Shown here in pieces: positions 27,469 through 37,349 of a DNA stretch of 64,000 nt. The position numbers were made by a program, and so were the translations under genes. Positions within the stretch are counted from its first letter, which is position 1, and every line of letters starts with the position of its first letter. Source of the stretch: Duganella sp. SG902 (GTDB lineage Bacteria > Pseudomonadota > Gammaproteobacteria > Burkholderiales > Burkholderiaceae_D); the NCBI RefSeq assembly GCF_013376005.1, contig NZ_JABMJK010000002.1:496001-560000 (forward strand), read 5' to 3'. The notes under the pieces are model-generated. The model was not told the origin of the DNA. It saw only the letters and a list, made by a program, of their open reading frames with translations, and did no database searches.

Positions 27469-29010
27469 TCAGGCAATCCGGCCGCGCTTCTCGCGCTTCA
27501 CCTCCAGCGTGCTGACCACCTCGCCGCCCGGCCCCACGGTTTCCAGGTGCACGTCGAAGCCCCACAGCCGCGCCACGTGCTTGAGCACCTCGCCGGCCTG
27601 CTGGTTGAGCGGGCGGCGCTGGAACTGGCTGTGGCGCAGGGTCAGCGCGCGGTCGTCCTGGGTGTTGACCGACCAGACCTGGATGTTGGGCTCGCGGTTG
27701 CCCAGGTTGTATTGCTCGGCCAGCTGCTGGCGCACGTAGCGGTAGCCGAGGTCGTCGTGGATGGCCGAGACGCTGAGCTTTTCGTTGTTGTCGTCGTCCA
27801 GCACGGCGAAGAAGTGGAACTCGCGGATCAGCTTGGGCGACAGGTACTGGGCGATGAAGCTCTCGTCCTTGAAGTTGCGCATGGCGAAATCGAGCGTCTT
27901 GCGCCAGTCGCTGCCGGCGATGTCCGGGAACCACTCGCGGTCCTCGTCGGTCGGGTTCTCGCAGATGCGGCGGATGTCGGTCATCATGGCGAAGCCCAGC
28001 GCGTACGGATTGATGCCGCTGTAGTAGGGACTGTTGACCGGCGGCTGGTACACCACGTTGGTGTGGCTCTTGAGGAATTCCATCATGAAGCCGTCGCCCA
28101 CCACACCCTCGTCGTACAACTGGTTGAGGATGGTGTAGTGCCAGAACGTGGCCCAGCCCTCGTTCATCACCTGGGTCTGGCGCTGCGGGTAGAAGTACTG
28201 GGAAATCTTGCGCACGATGCGCACCATCTCGCGCTGCCATGGCTCCAGCAGCGGCGCGTACTTCTCGATGAAGTACAGCAGGTTCTCCTCCGGCTCGGGC
28301 GGGAAGCGCTTGACCACGCGCTCGGCCTCCTCCTCCTCGCGCCGCGGCAGGGTGCGCCACAGTTCGTTGATCTGCGACTGCGCGTAGGCTTCGCGCTCCT
28401 TCTGGCGCGCGCGCTCCTGCGCCATCGACAGCTTGGCCGGCCGCTTGTAGCGGTCGACGCCGTAGTTCTGGATCGCGTGGCAGGAGTCGAGCAGCAGCTC
28501 GACCGCGTCGATGCCGTGGCGCTGCTCGCACTCGGCGATGTAATTCTTGGCGAACACCATGTAGTCGACGATGGCGTCGGCGTCGGTCCAGGTGCGGAAC
28601 AGGTAGTTGCCCTTGAAGAAGGAGTTATGGCCATAGGCCGCGTGCGCGATCACCAGCGCCTGCATGGTCAGGCTGTTCTCCTCCATCAGATAGGCGATGC
28701 AGGGATTGGAGTTGATGACGATCTCGTAGGCCAGGCCCATCTGCCCGCGCTTGTAGCCCTTCTCGGTGGTCAGGAAGTGCTTGCCGAACGACCAGTGGTT
28801 GTACGACACCGGCATGCCGACCGAGGTGTAGGCGTCCATCATCTGCTCGGCGGTGATGATTTCCAGCTGGTTGGGGTAGGTGTCCAGCCCGAAGCCCTCG
28901 GCCACGCGGCGGATTTCCTGGTGAATCTGCTCGATCAGCTCGAAGGTCCATTCGGATTGCTCCGGCAGGGCGTTCGGGTGCTTCGGCTTGGGCGTGGTCA
29001 TGTCGTTCAT
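27469..29010 (-). CDS. SpoVR/YcgB family protein
   Basis: A 513-residue cytoplasmic protein of the SpoVR family (YcgB in E. coli). Landmarks are WTFELIEQIHQEIRRVAEGFGLDTYPNQLEIITAEQMMDAY, IVINSNPCIAYLMEENSLTMQALVIAHAAYGHNSFFKGNYLF and MNEGWATFWHYTILNQLYDEG. In Bacillus the family is tied to spore cortex formation; in proteobacteria the biochemical role is unknown, but the gene goes with prkA and yeaH. Its start overlaps the yeaH stop by 4 bases. Confidence 0.94.
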   Translation of the reverse strand: MNDMTTPKPKHPNALPEQSEWTFELIEQIHQEIRRVAEGFGLDTYPNQLEIITAEQMMDAYTSVGMPVSYNHWSFGKHFLTTEKGYKRGQMGLAYEIVINSNPCIAYLMEENSLTMQALVIAHAAYGHNSFFKGNYLFRTWTDADAIVDYMVFAKNYIAECEQRHGIDAVELLLDSCHAIQNYGVDRYKRPAKLSMAQERARQKEREAYAQSQINELWRTLPRREEEEAERVVKRFPPEPEENLLYFIEKYAPLLEPWQREMVRIVRKISQYFYPQRQTQVMNEGWATFWHYTILNQLYDEGVVGDGFMMEFLKSHTNVVYQPPVNSPYYSGINPYALGFAMMTDIRRICENPTDEDREWFPDIAGSDWRKTLDFAMRNFKDESFIAQYLSPKLIREFHFFAVLDDDNNEKLSVSAIHDDLGYRYVRQQLAEQYNLGNREPNIQVWSVNTQDDRALTLRHSQFQRRPLNQQAGEVLKHVARLWGFDVHLETVGPGGEVVSTLEVKREKRGRIA

Positions 29011-30275
29011 TTGGGTTGCTTCTTGAACAGTTCACGGAAGACCGGATAGATATCGGCCGGCGTCACAATCTTTTGCATGGCGAAATGCGGGTGGTGGTCC
29101 GGCACCTGCGAATACTGCTCCCACAGGTTTTGCGGCGGGCCATCGGTGATCTCGACATAGGTGTAGTACTGCACCTTGGGCATGATGGTGTTGACCAGCA
29201 GCTGGCGGCACAGCACCGAGTCGTTGTCCCAGTTGTCGCCGTCCGAGGCCTGGGCCACGTAGGCGTTCCAGCTGCCGGCGCCGTAGCGCTCGTCGATGAT
29301 CTTGTCCAGCAGGTGCAGCGCCGACGACACCACCGTGCCGCCCGACTCGCGCGAGTGGAAGAATTCCTCCTCGTCCACCTCGGCCGCGGCCGTGTGATGG
29401 CGGATGAACACCACCTCGATCTTGTCGTACACGCGCTTGAGGAACAGGTACAGCAGGATGAAGAAGCGCTTGGCGGTGTCCTTGCGGGTTTCGTCCATGG
29501 AGCCGGACACGTCCATGATGCAGAACATCACCGCCTGCGTCATCGGCTTGGGCACCTTGACGCGGTTGGTGTAGCGCAGGTCGAACGGGTCGATGAAGGG
29601 GATGGCCAGCAGGCGCGTGTGCAGGTGGTGGATCAGCTTTTTCAGCTCGACCACGCGGGCGTCCTGCAGCGGCACGCCCTCGAGCAGCAGTTCCTCGAGC
29701 TCGCGCTCGGCCTCGATGACGCGCTTGCGCGAGTTGCCGCCGACCGCGATGCGGCGGCCCAGCGCGCCGCGCAGCGAGCGCAGCACGTGGATGTTGGACG
29801 GCGTGCCGGACATGTTGTAGCCGGCGCGCTGGTTCTTGAAATCGGTGGTGGCGGTCAGCTGGGTCTTGACCATGTGCGGCAATTCCAGGTCCTCGAAGAA
29901 GTAGTTCATGAACTCTTCGCGCGACAGTTCGAAGATGAAGTCGTCCTCGGTGGTCTGGTCGCTGTTGCCGGCCTTGCCGCGGCCGGAGCCGCCGCCGCCC
30001 TTGGGCCGGTTGATCTGGTCGCCCTTGAGGTATTCCTGGTTGCCGGGGTTGACCACTTCCCACACGCCGCCATGGGCGTGGCCAAAAGAGGGTTCGCTCA
30101 CATCCTTGACCGGGATGGAGACCTTTTCGCCGTTTTCAACGTCGGTGATGGAACGGCCCTTGATGGCGCGGCCCACCGCGTCCTTGATCTGGGCCTTGTA
30201 ACGCCGCAAGAAGCGTTCGCGGTTGACGGCGGACTTGTTCTTGCCTTGCAAACGTCGGTCGATGAGGTAAGTCAA
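29007..30275 (-). CDS. yeaH: YeaH/YhbH family protein (DUF444), TTG start
   Basis: A 422-residue protein of the DUF444 family, with a von Willebrand A-like fold (FCIMDVSGSMDETRKDTAKRFF is the metal-site region). It partners the PrkA kinase and SpoVR in stress and stationary phase. I place the start at TTG 30275 because AGGAGG lies 6 bases upstream (plus-strand cctcct 30282-30287) and the protein then begins at the conserved TYLIDRRLQGKNKSA. The longer frame to 30335 (MDSGFRRND...) is translated palindromic repeat. It overlaps spoVR by 4 bases. Confidence 0.92.
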   Translation of the reverse strand: MTYLIDRRLQGKNKSAVNRERFLRRYKAQIKDAVGRAIKGRSITDVENGEKVSIPVKDVSEPSFGHAHGGVWEVVNPGNQEYLKGDQINRPKGGGGSGRGKAGNSDQTTEDDFIFELSREEFMNYFFEDLELPHMVKTQLTATTDFKNQRAGYNMSGTPSNIHVLRSLRGALGRRIAVGGNSRKRVIEAERELEELLLEGVPLQDARVVELKKLIHHLHTRLLAIPFIDPFDLRYTNRVKVPKPMTQAVMFCIMDVSGSMDETRKDTAKRFFILLYLFLKRVYDKIEVVFIRHHTAAAEVDEEEFFHSRESGGTVVSSALHLLDKIIDERYGAGSWNAYVAQASDGDNWDNDSVLCRQLLVNTIMPKVQYYTYVEITDGPPQNLWEQYSQVPDHHPHFAMQKIVTPADIYPVFRELFKKQPK

Positions 30276-30308
30276 AAGATGCCTCCTGCTAATTGCCCCG
30301 CTCGTCAC

Positions 30309-30388
30309 GTCATTCCGGCGAAAGCCGGAATCCATACTGAGTATGCAATCACGCGTTCTATGGATTCCGGCCTGCGCCGGAATGACGA
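30309..30388. repeat. Dispersed palindromic repeat, copy 3
   Basis: The most complete copy. GTCATTCCGGCGAAAGCCGG plus AATCCATA on the left pairs with TATGGATT plus CCGGCCTGCGCCGGAATGAC on the right, a long inverted repeat filling the prkA-yeaH gap. In the mRNA it would form a large hairpin. Confidence 0.85.
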
Positions 30389-30394
30389 TTCATG

Positions 30395-32317
30395 CTACGA
30401 CGACTTCCTCACACGCAGATACCATTCGCACAGCAGGCGCACCTGCTTGGCCGTGTAGCCTTTCTCCACCATGCGCGCGACAAAGTCGGCGTGCTTGTTG
30501 GCGTCCTCCGCGCTGGCCTTGGCGTTGAACGAGATCACCGGCAGCAGTTCCTCCGTATTGGAGAACATCTTCTTCTCGATCACGGTGCGGAACTTCTCAT
30601 AACTGGTCCACGCGGGATTCTTGCCGCCATTGTTGGCGCGCGCGCGCAGGCCGAAGTTGACGATCTCGTTGCGGAAGTCCTTCGGATTCGAGATGCCGGC
30701 CGGCTTCTCGATTTTTTCCAGCTCGTTGTTCAGCGACTCGCGGTCGAAGCTTTCGCCGGTGTCCGGATCGCGGTATTCCTGATCCTGGATCCAGAAGTCG
30801 GCAAAGGTCACGTAGCGGTCGAAGATGTTCTGGCCGTACTCGGAATACGATTCCAGGTAGGCGGTCTGGATCTCCTTGCCGATGAACTCGACGTAGCGCT
30901 GCGCCAGGTGCTCCTTGATATAGGAGAAGTACTTCTGTTCCAGCTCGGGCGGGAACTGCTCGCGCTCGACCTGCTGCTCCAGCACGTACAGCAGGTGCAC
31001 CGGATTGGCCGCCACCTCGGTGTTGTCGAAGTTGAAGACCTTGGACAGGATCTTGAACGCGAAGCGCGTCGACAGCCCGTTCATGCCCTCGTCGACGCCG
31101 GCGTAATCCACATACTCGTGGATGGACTTGGCCTTGGGATCGGTGTCCTTGAGGTTTTCACCGTCGTACACCAGCATCTTGCTGAAGATGCTGGAGTTTT
31201 CCGGATCCTTCAGGCGCGACAGGATGGCGAACTGCGCCATCATGCGCAGCGTGCCCGGCGCGCACGGCGCGGCCGACAGCGAGGAGTTGAACAGCAGCTT
31301 GTCGTAGATCTTGATCTCATCGGTCACGCGCAGGCAGTACGGCACTTTGACGATGTAGATACGGTCGAGGAAGGCCTCGTTGTTGCGGTTGTTCTTGAAC
31401 GACTTCCATTCCGATTCGTTCGAGTGCGCCAACACGATGCCATCAAACGGGATCGCGCCGAAGCCTTCCGTGCCCTTGTAGTTGCCTTCCTGGGTGGCGG
31501 TCAGCAGCGGGTGCAGCACCTTGATCGGCGCCTTGAACATCTCGACGAATTCCATCAGGCCCTGGTTGGCCAGGCACAGGCCGCCCGAGTAGCTGTAGGC
31601 GTCCGGATCGTCCTGCGAATAATCCTCCAGCTTGCGGATGTCGACCTTGCCGACCAGCGAGGAGATGTCCTGGTTGTTCTCGTCGCCCGGCTCGGTCTTG
31701 GAGATGGCCACCTGTTTCAGCACCGAGGGATAGCGCTTGACCACGCGGAACTGGTTGATGTCGCCATTGAATTCGTGCAGGCGCTTGACCGCCCACGGCG
31801 AGGGAATGTTGCGCAGGTAGCGGCGCGGGATGCCGAAGTCTTCCTCGAGGATGGCGCCGTCCTCCTCCTCGTTGAACAGGCCCAGCGGCGACTCGTTCAC
31901 CGGCGAACCCTTCAGGCAATAGAAGGGCACATGTTCCATCAGGGACTTCAGCTTTTCCGCGATCGACGATTTGCCGCCGCCCACCGGACCCAGCAAATAA
32001 AGGATTTGCTTGCGTTCTTCCAGGCCCTGGGCGGCGTGACGGAAGTAGGACACGACCTGCTCGATCACTTCCTCGGTGCCGTAGAACTCGCGGAACGCGG
32101 GATAAATCTTGATGACCTTGTTCGCGAAGATACGCGAGAGCCGGGTGTCATTGCGCGTGTCGACCAGGGTCGGTTCGCCAATGGCGGCCAGCATGCGTTC
32201 GGCGGCGCTGGCATAGGTCAGCCGGTCTTTCTTGCACAGTTCGAGATACTCCTTCATGGACATCTCTTCTTCTTTAGTGCGTTCGTATCGTGCGGCGTAG
32301 TTGTCAAAAATGGTCAT
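30395..32317 (-). CDS. prkA: PrkA serine protein kinase (YeaG)
   Basis: A 640-residue AAA-type serine kinase linked to starvation and stress. The start at 32317 (MTIFDNYAARYERTKEEEMSMKEYL) has AAAGGA 7 bases upstream; the frame extends 12 codons further without support. It has Walker A (GPVGGGKSSIAEKL), an AAA core with ETQEGNYKGTEGFGAIPFDGIVLAHSNE-type segments (about residues 270-310), and the C-terminal PrkA kinase-like domain. In E. coli yeaGH are RpoS-controlled. It is the first gene of the prkA-yeaH-spoVR operon. Confidence 0.96.
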   Translation of the reverse strand: MTIFDNYAARYERTKEEEMSMKEYLELCKKDRLTYASAAERMLAAIGEPTLVDTRNDTRLSRIFANKVIKIYPAFREFYGTEEVIEQVVSYFRHAAQGLEERKQILYLLGPVGGGKSSIAEKLKSLMEHVPFYCLKGSPVNESPLGLFNEEEDGAILEEDFGIPRRYLRNIPSPWAVKRLHEFNGDINQFRVVKRYPSVLKQVAISKTEPGDENNQDISSLVGKVDIRKLEDYSQDDPDAYSYSGGLCLANQGLMEFVEMFKAPIKVLHPLLTATQEGNYKGTEGFGAIPFDGIVLAHSNESEWKSFKNNRNNEAFLDRIYIVKVPYCLRVTDEIKIYDKLLFNSSLSAAPCAPGTLRMMAQFAILSRLKDPENSSIFSKMLVYDGENLKDTDPKAKSIHEYVDYAGVDEGMNGLSTRFAFKILSKVFNFDNTEVAANPVHLLYVLEQQVEREQFPPELEQKYFSYIKEHLAQRYVEFIGKEIQTAYLESYSEYGQNIFDRYVTFADFWIQDQEYRDPDTGESFDRESLNNELEKIEKPAGISNPKDFRNEIVNFGLRARANNGGKNPAWTSYEKFRTVIEKKMFSNTEELLPVISFNAKASAEDANKHADFVARMVEKGYTAKQVRLLCEWYLRVRKSS

Positions 32318-33768
<1,451 letters not shown>

Positions 33769-36303
33769 ATGTTCAAACTCGCCCTGAAAATGACGGCGCG
33801 CGACTGGCGCGCCGGCCAACTGCGCTTTCTGCTGATCGCGCTGACGGTGGCCGTGGCCGCGCTGTCGGCCACCGGCTTCTTCATCGACCGCCTGCGCAGC
33901 GGGCTCGATCGCGACGCCCACCAGCTGCTGGGCGCCGACGTCGCCGTCAGCGCCGACTTGCCGGTGCGGGCCGAGTGGCGCGCCGCCGCGCAGGCGCGCG
34001 GGCTGGTGGTGACCGACGCCATCACCTTCCCCAGCATGGCGCAGGCGGGCGAGGGCGAGCAATCCTCCTCCATGCTGGCGGCGCTGAAGGCGGTCGGCCC
34101 CGGCTACCCGCTGCGCGGCAAGGTCAAGACCACCACCGACGCCGCCCAGGCGGAGCAAAGCATCGGCACCCCGGCCGACGGCGCGCCCGCCGCCGGCACC
34201 GTGTGGGTGGAGCCGGGCCTGCTGGGCAGCCTGAAAACCAGGGTGGGCGACCAGCTCAAGCTGGGCGACAAGAGTTTCACCATCGCGCGGCTGATCGCCG
34301 CCGAGCCGGATCGCGGCGCCAACTTCCTCGCCTTCGCGCCGCGCGTGATGTTCGCGCTGGAAGACCTGGAGGCCACCAACCTGATCCAGCCCGGCTCGCG
34401 CGTCAATTACCGCCTGCTGGTGGGGGCGCCGCCATCGCTGAAAAATGGCGCGGCGGTGGCCAAGGCGTATCAGCAGTGGGTGGAGGCGCAAATCAAGGAC
34501 AACAACATCAAGGGCGTGCGCGTGGAATCGCTCGACGGCCGCCCTGAAATGCAAACCACGCTGGAACGCGCCGACCGCTTCCTGTCGCTGGTCGGCCTGC
34601 TGTCGGCCATGCTGGCCGCCGTGGCGGTGGCGATGGCCGCGCGCCGCTTCATGCAGCGCCACCTGGACGCCTGCGCCATGCTGCGCTGCCTGGGCCTGAC
34701 GCAGAATCAGGTCACGGTGATGTATCTGATTGAATTCCTGCTGGTCGGACTGCTGGGCAGCGCGGCCGGGGTGGTGGTCGGTTTCGCCGGCCACTATGTG
34801 CTGCTGGAAGTGCTGGGCGCGCTGGTCTCCAGCGAACTGCCGGCGCCGACCATTTACCCGGCGCTGCAGGGGTTGGCGATCGGCATCCTGCTGCTGGCCG
34901 CGTTCGCGCTGCCGCCCATCCTGCAATTGCGCAAGGTGCCGCACAACCGTGTGATCCGCCGCGAGCAGGACCCGCCGCAAGTAGGCGCGCTGGCCACCTA
35001 TGGCTTCGGCATGGCCGGCTTTGTGGCGCTGCTGCTGTGGCAGGCCGGCGATCCGAAGATGGCGCTGTACACGGCGCTGGGCTTCTTCGGCGCGTTCGCG
35101 CTGTTTGGCCTGGTGGGCTGGCTGGGGTTGAAGTCGCTGCGCTCCCTGCGCGGCGCGATCGACCATCAAAGCTGGCGTTTCGCGATCACCTCGCTGCAGC
35201 GCCGTCCGGGCGCCACCATCGTGCAGATCGTTTCGCTGGCGCTGGGCATGATGGCGCTGCTGGTGCTGACCGTGGTGCGCGGCGACCTGATGACCGCGTG
35301 GCGCAACGCCACCCCGGCCGATGCGCCGAACCGCTTCATCATCAACATCCAGCCGGAGCAGCGGCAAGAGATTGCGCAACGCCTGAAGGCGGCCGGCGTG
35401 GTGTATGCGCCGCAGTATCCGATGATACGCGGCCGCCTGACGCAGGTGAACGGCAAGCCGGTCACCGCCGAGACCTACACCGAGGACCGTGCGCGCGGCC
35501 TGGCGGACCGCGAATTCAATCTGTCCACCATGGCGCAAATGCAGGCGGAGAACAAGATCGTCGAAGGCAAGTGGTTCGAGGACAAGCCGGGCTTCCCGGA
35601 GGTGTCGGTGGAGCAGGGCATCGCCAAGACGCTCAACTGGAAGCTGGGCGACAAGCTGCGCTTCGAGATCGCCGGCTCGCCGGTGGACGTGACCATCACC
35701 AGCATCCGCAAGCTCGATTGGGGCTCGATGCGGGTGAACTTCTTCGCCATCATCAATCCGGCGGCGATGACGGAGGTGTCGCAGAGCTGGATCACGGCTT
35801 TCCACCTGCCGCAAGGGCAGGGCGCGGTGATGAATGCGTTGACGCGCGACTTCCCCAACCTGACCATCGTCGATGTCGGCGGCATCCTGCGGCAGGTGCA
35901 GGCGGTGCTGGATCAGGTGATTACGGCGGTGGAGTTCCTGTTCATCTTTACGCTGGCGTCGGGTGTGCTGGTGCTGTATGCGGCGCTGATGGGATCGCAG
36001 GATGAGCGCACCCGCGAAGCCGGCCTGCTGCGCGCGCTGGGGGCGACCCGCAGGCAGCTGTCGCAGGCGCAGCTGATCGAGTTTACGCTGGTGGGCGCCT
36101 TGTCCGGTGTGCTGGCGGCCAGCGGCGCGGCGGCCATGGGCTGGGCGCTGGCGACTTATCAGTTCAAGTTCGCCTGGAGCTTCAGCCCGATGGTGTGGGT
36201 GGTGGGACTGGTGGCCGGGGCCTTGTGCGCCATTGCCGGCGGCTGGCTGGGGCTGCGCAACGTGCTGCGCCAGCCGCCGCTGCAAACGCTGCGCGAAGCC
36301 TGA
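33769..36303 (+). CDS. FtsX-like ABC permease (YbbP type), no ATPase nearby
   Basis: An 844-residue membrane protein with the YbbP layout: TM1 (about 15-37), a large periplasmic domain, FtsX core helices (about 265-400), further helices (about 415-455), TM at about 485-507, a second periplasmic domain and a second FtsX core at the C-terminus (FIFTLASGVLVLYAALMGSQDERTREAGLLRALGATRRQL). Such proteins work with a LolD/YbbA-type ATPase in lipid or lipoprotein handling. No ATPase gene is adjacent, and the gene begins directly after the deaminase stop. Confidence 0.9.
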   Translation: MFKLALKMTARDWRAGQLRFLLIALTVAVAALSATGFFIDRLRSGLDRDAHQLLGADVAVSADLPVRAEWRAAAQARGLVVTDAITFPSMAQAGEGEQSSSMLAALKAVGPGYPLRGKVKTTTDAAQAEQSIGTPADGAPAAGTVWVEPGLLGSLKTRVGDQLKLGDKSFTIARLIAAEPDRGANFLAFAPRVMFALEDLEATNLIQPGSRVNYRLLVGAPPSLKNGAAVAKAYQQWVEAQIKDNNIKGVRVESLDGRPEMQTTLERADRFLSLVGLLSAMLAAVAVAMAARRFMQRHLDACAMLRCLGLTQNQVTVMYLIEFLLVGLLGSAAGVVVGFAGHYVLLEVLGALVSSELPAPTIYPALQGLAIGILLLAAFALPPILQLRKVPHNRVIRREQDPPQVGALATYGFGMAGFVALLLWQAGDPKMALYTALGFFGAFALFGLVGWLGLKSLRSLRGAIDHQSWRFAITSLQRRPGATIVQIVSLALGMMALLVLTVVRGDLMTAWRNATPADAPNRFIINIQPEQRQEIAQRLKAAGVVYAPQYPMIRGRLTQVNGKPVTAETYTEDRARGLADREFNLSTMAQMQAENKIVEGKWFEDKPGFPEVSVEQGIAKTLNWKLGDKLRFEIAGSPVDVTITSIRKLDWGSMRVNFFAIINPAAMTEVSQSWITAFHLPQGQGAVMNALTRDFPNLTIVDVGGILRQVQAVLDQVITAVEFLFIFTLASGVLVLYAALMGSQDERTREAGLLRALGATRRQLSQAQLIEFTLVGALSGVLAASGAAAMGWALATYQFKFAWSFSPMVWVVGLVAGALCAIAGGWLGLRNVLRQPPLQTLREA

Positions 36304-36306
36304 CCT

Positions 36307-36332
36307 GTCATTCCCGCGCAGGCGGGAATGAC
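36307..36332. repeat. Dispersed palindromic repeat, short copy 4
   Basis: GTCATTCCCGC (36307-36317), GCAG, GCGGGAATGAC (36322-36332): a perfect 11-bp inverted repeat between two convergent genes. It may serve as a bidirectional terminator, although no T run is present. Confidence 0.8.
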
Positions 36333-36338
36333 GGCGGG

Positions 36339-37346
36339 TTAGGCGGCTACCGCTTCGGGCTGCAGCTCCCGCACGAACTGCGCGTAGGTGTGCGGCCGCT
36401 GATCGAAGTAGTGCGGCGGCAGGTCGAACAGCGCCCAGTAATAGGTCTCCTTGCCCTGGCAGACGCGCGGCGCGGCGCAGTAGCGGTGCCAGTTCTCGGC
36501 CATGCCGCTGTGGTACATGCCGTCGCCGAACGGATCGCTGAAGAAGGTCAGCACACGCCGCTCCAGCAGCGCGTGCAGCAGCGAGCGCGGGGCGTCGCTG
36601 TCGCGGGCGATCTCGTACTGGGCATACATGCTCTGCTCCGTTTCGATCACCATCAGCGTGGCCTTGCCATGCTGGTCGAGGAACAGGATGCCGGTCGGAT
36701 TCGGGAAGATGTAATGCTCGACGAAGCCCAGCGTGCGCTTGAGTTCCCGCACCACCTCCGCCAGCGCCGGATCAGTCAGGAAGCGGTAGTCGTGCAGGGC
36801 CACCATCTCGCGCAGGGTGTCGGAGCGGTGGTCGAAATAACGGTCCTGCAGCGCCGCCACCTCCATCTCCAGGATGTCCAGCGCATGGTCGTCGCTCTTC
36901 TTGATGTAGCGGTCGATCAGCCCGCGGTTGAAGGCGCTGACGGCGATCTTCTCGTCGGCGGCGCCGGTGAACAGGATCTTCTTGCACGGCAGGTGCGCCA
37001 CCGCCGCGCAGAATTCCAGCCCGTTCATCTGCGGCATCGAGTAATCCACCACCAGCACCGACGGCGTGGCGAAGCGTTGCCGCTGCTCGGCGATGCGGTA
37101 GACGCGCTCCAGGTCCAGCGCCACGTTGCACTGGTCGGCCGGCAGGTTCTGCATGTCGAAGTTGACGTGCAGCGGCACCCCGCTGTCGGGCGCGCTGTTG
37201 CGCAGCCAGTGCAGCGCCTCGGTGGTGTCGTGGAAGGTTTTATTGGCCAGCATGGGATCGAGCTGGAACGACAGGCTGCGCAGGAACGAGTCGCTGTCGT
37301 CGACCAGCACGGTCAGCGTGGGATGGGCGTAGACGGGTAGATGCAT
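36339..37346 (-). CDS. jqsR: LqsR/JqsR-type response regulator
   Basis: A 335-residue response regulator next to a CqsS/LqsS-type kinase. The receiver has acidic residues in VLVDDSDS (Asp16, Asp17), the likely phospho-acceptor Asp101 in VLVVDYSMP, Thr127 in ILFTGAA and Lys149/150 in DRYIKKSD. The gap between the acidic pair and the acceptor is about 84 residues, roughly twice normal, so the domain carries an insert. The C-terminal half (from about 165) has no recognisable DNA-binding motif, as reported for Legionella LqsR. The gene ends 3 bases before the kinase start region on the same strand, i.e. kinase and regulator are co-transcribed. Confidence 0.82.
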   Translation of the reverse strand: MHLPVYAHPTLTVLVDDSDSFLRSLSFQLDPMLANKTFHDTTEALHWLRNSAPDSGVPLHVNFDMQNLPADQCNVALDLERVYRIAEQRQRFATPSVLVVDYSMPQMNGLEFCAAVAHLPCKKILFTGAADEKIAVSAFNRGLIDRYIKKSDDHALDILEMEVAALQDRYFDHRSDTLREMVALHDYRFLTDPALAEVVRELKRTLGFVEHYIFPNPTGILFLDQHGKATLMVIETEQSMYAQYEIARDSDAPRSLLHALLERRVLTFFSDPFGDGMYHSGMAENWHRYCAAPRVCQGKETYYWALFDLPPHYFDQRPHTYAQFVRELQPEAVAA

Positions 37347-37349
37347 GAT

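Noticed and set aside
27214..27476. Two short minus-strand frames between spoVR and tonB
   Set aside because: They cover the spoVR terminator hairpin and have no coding character.
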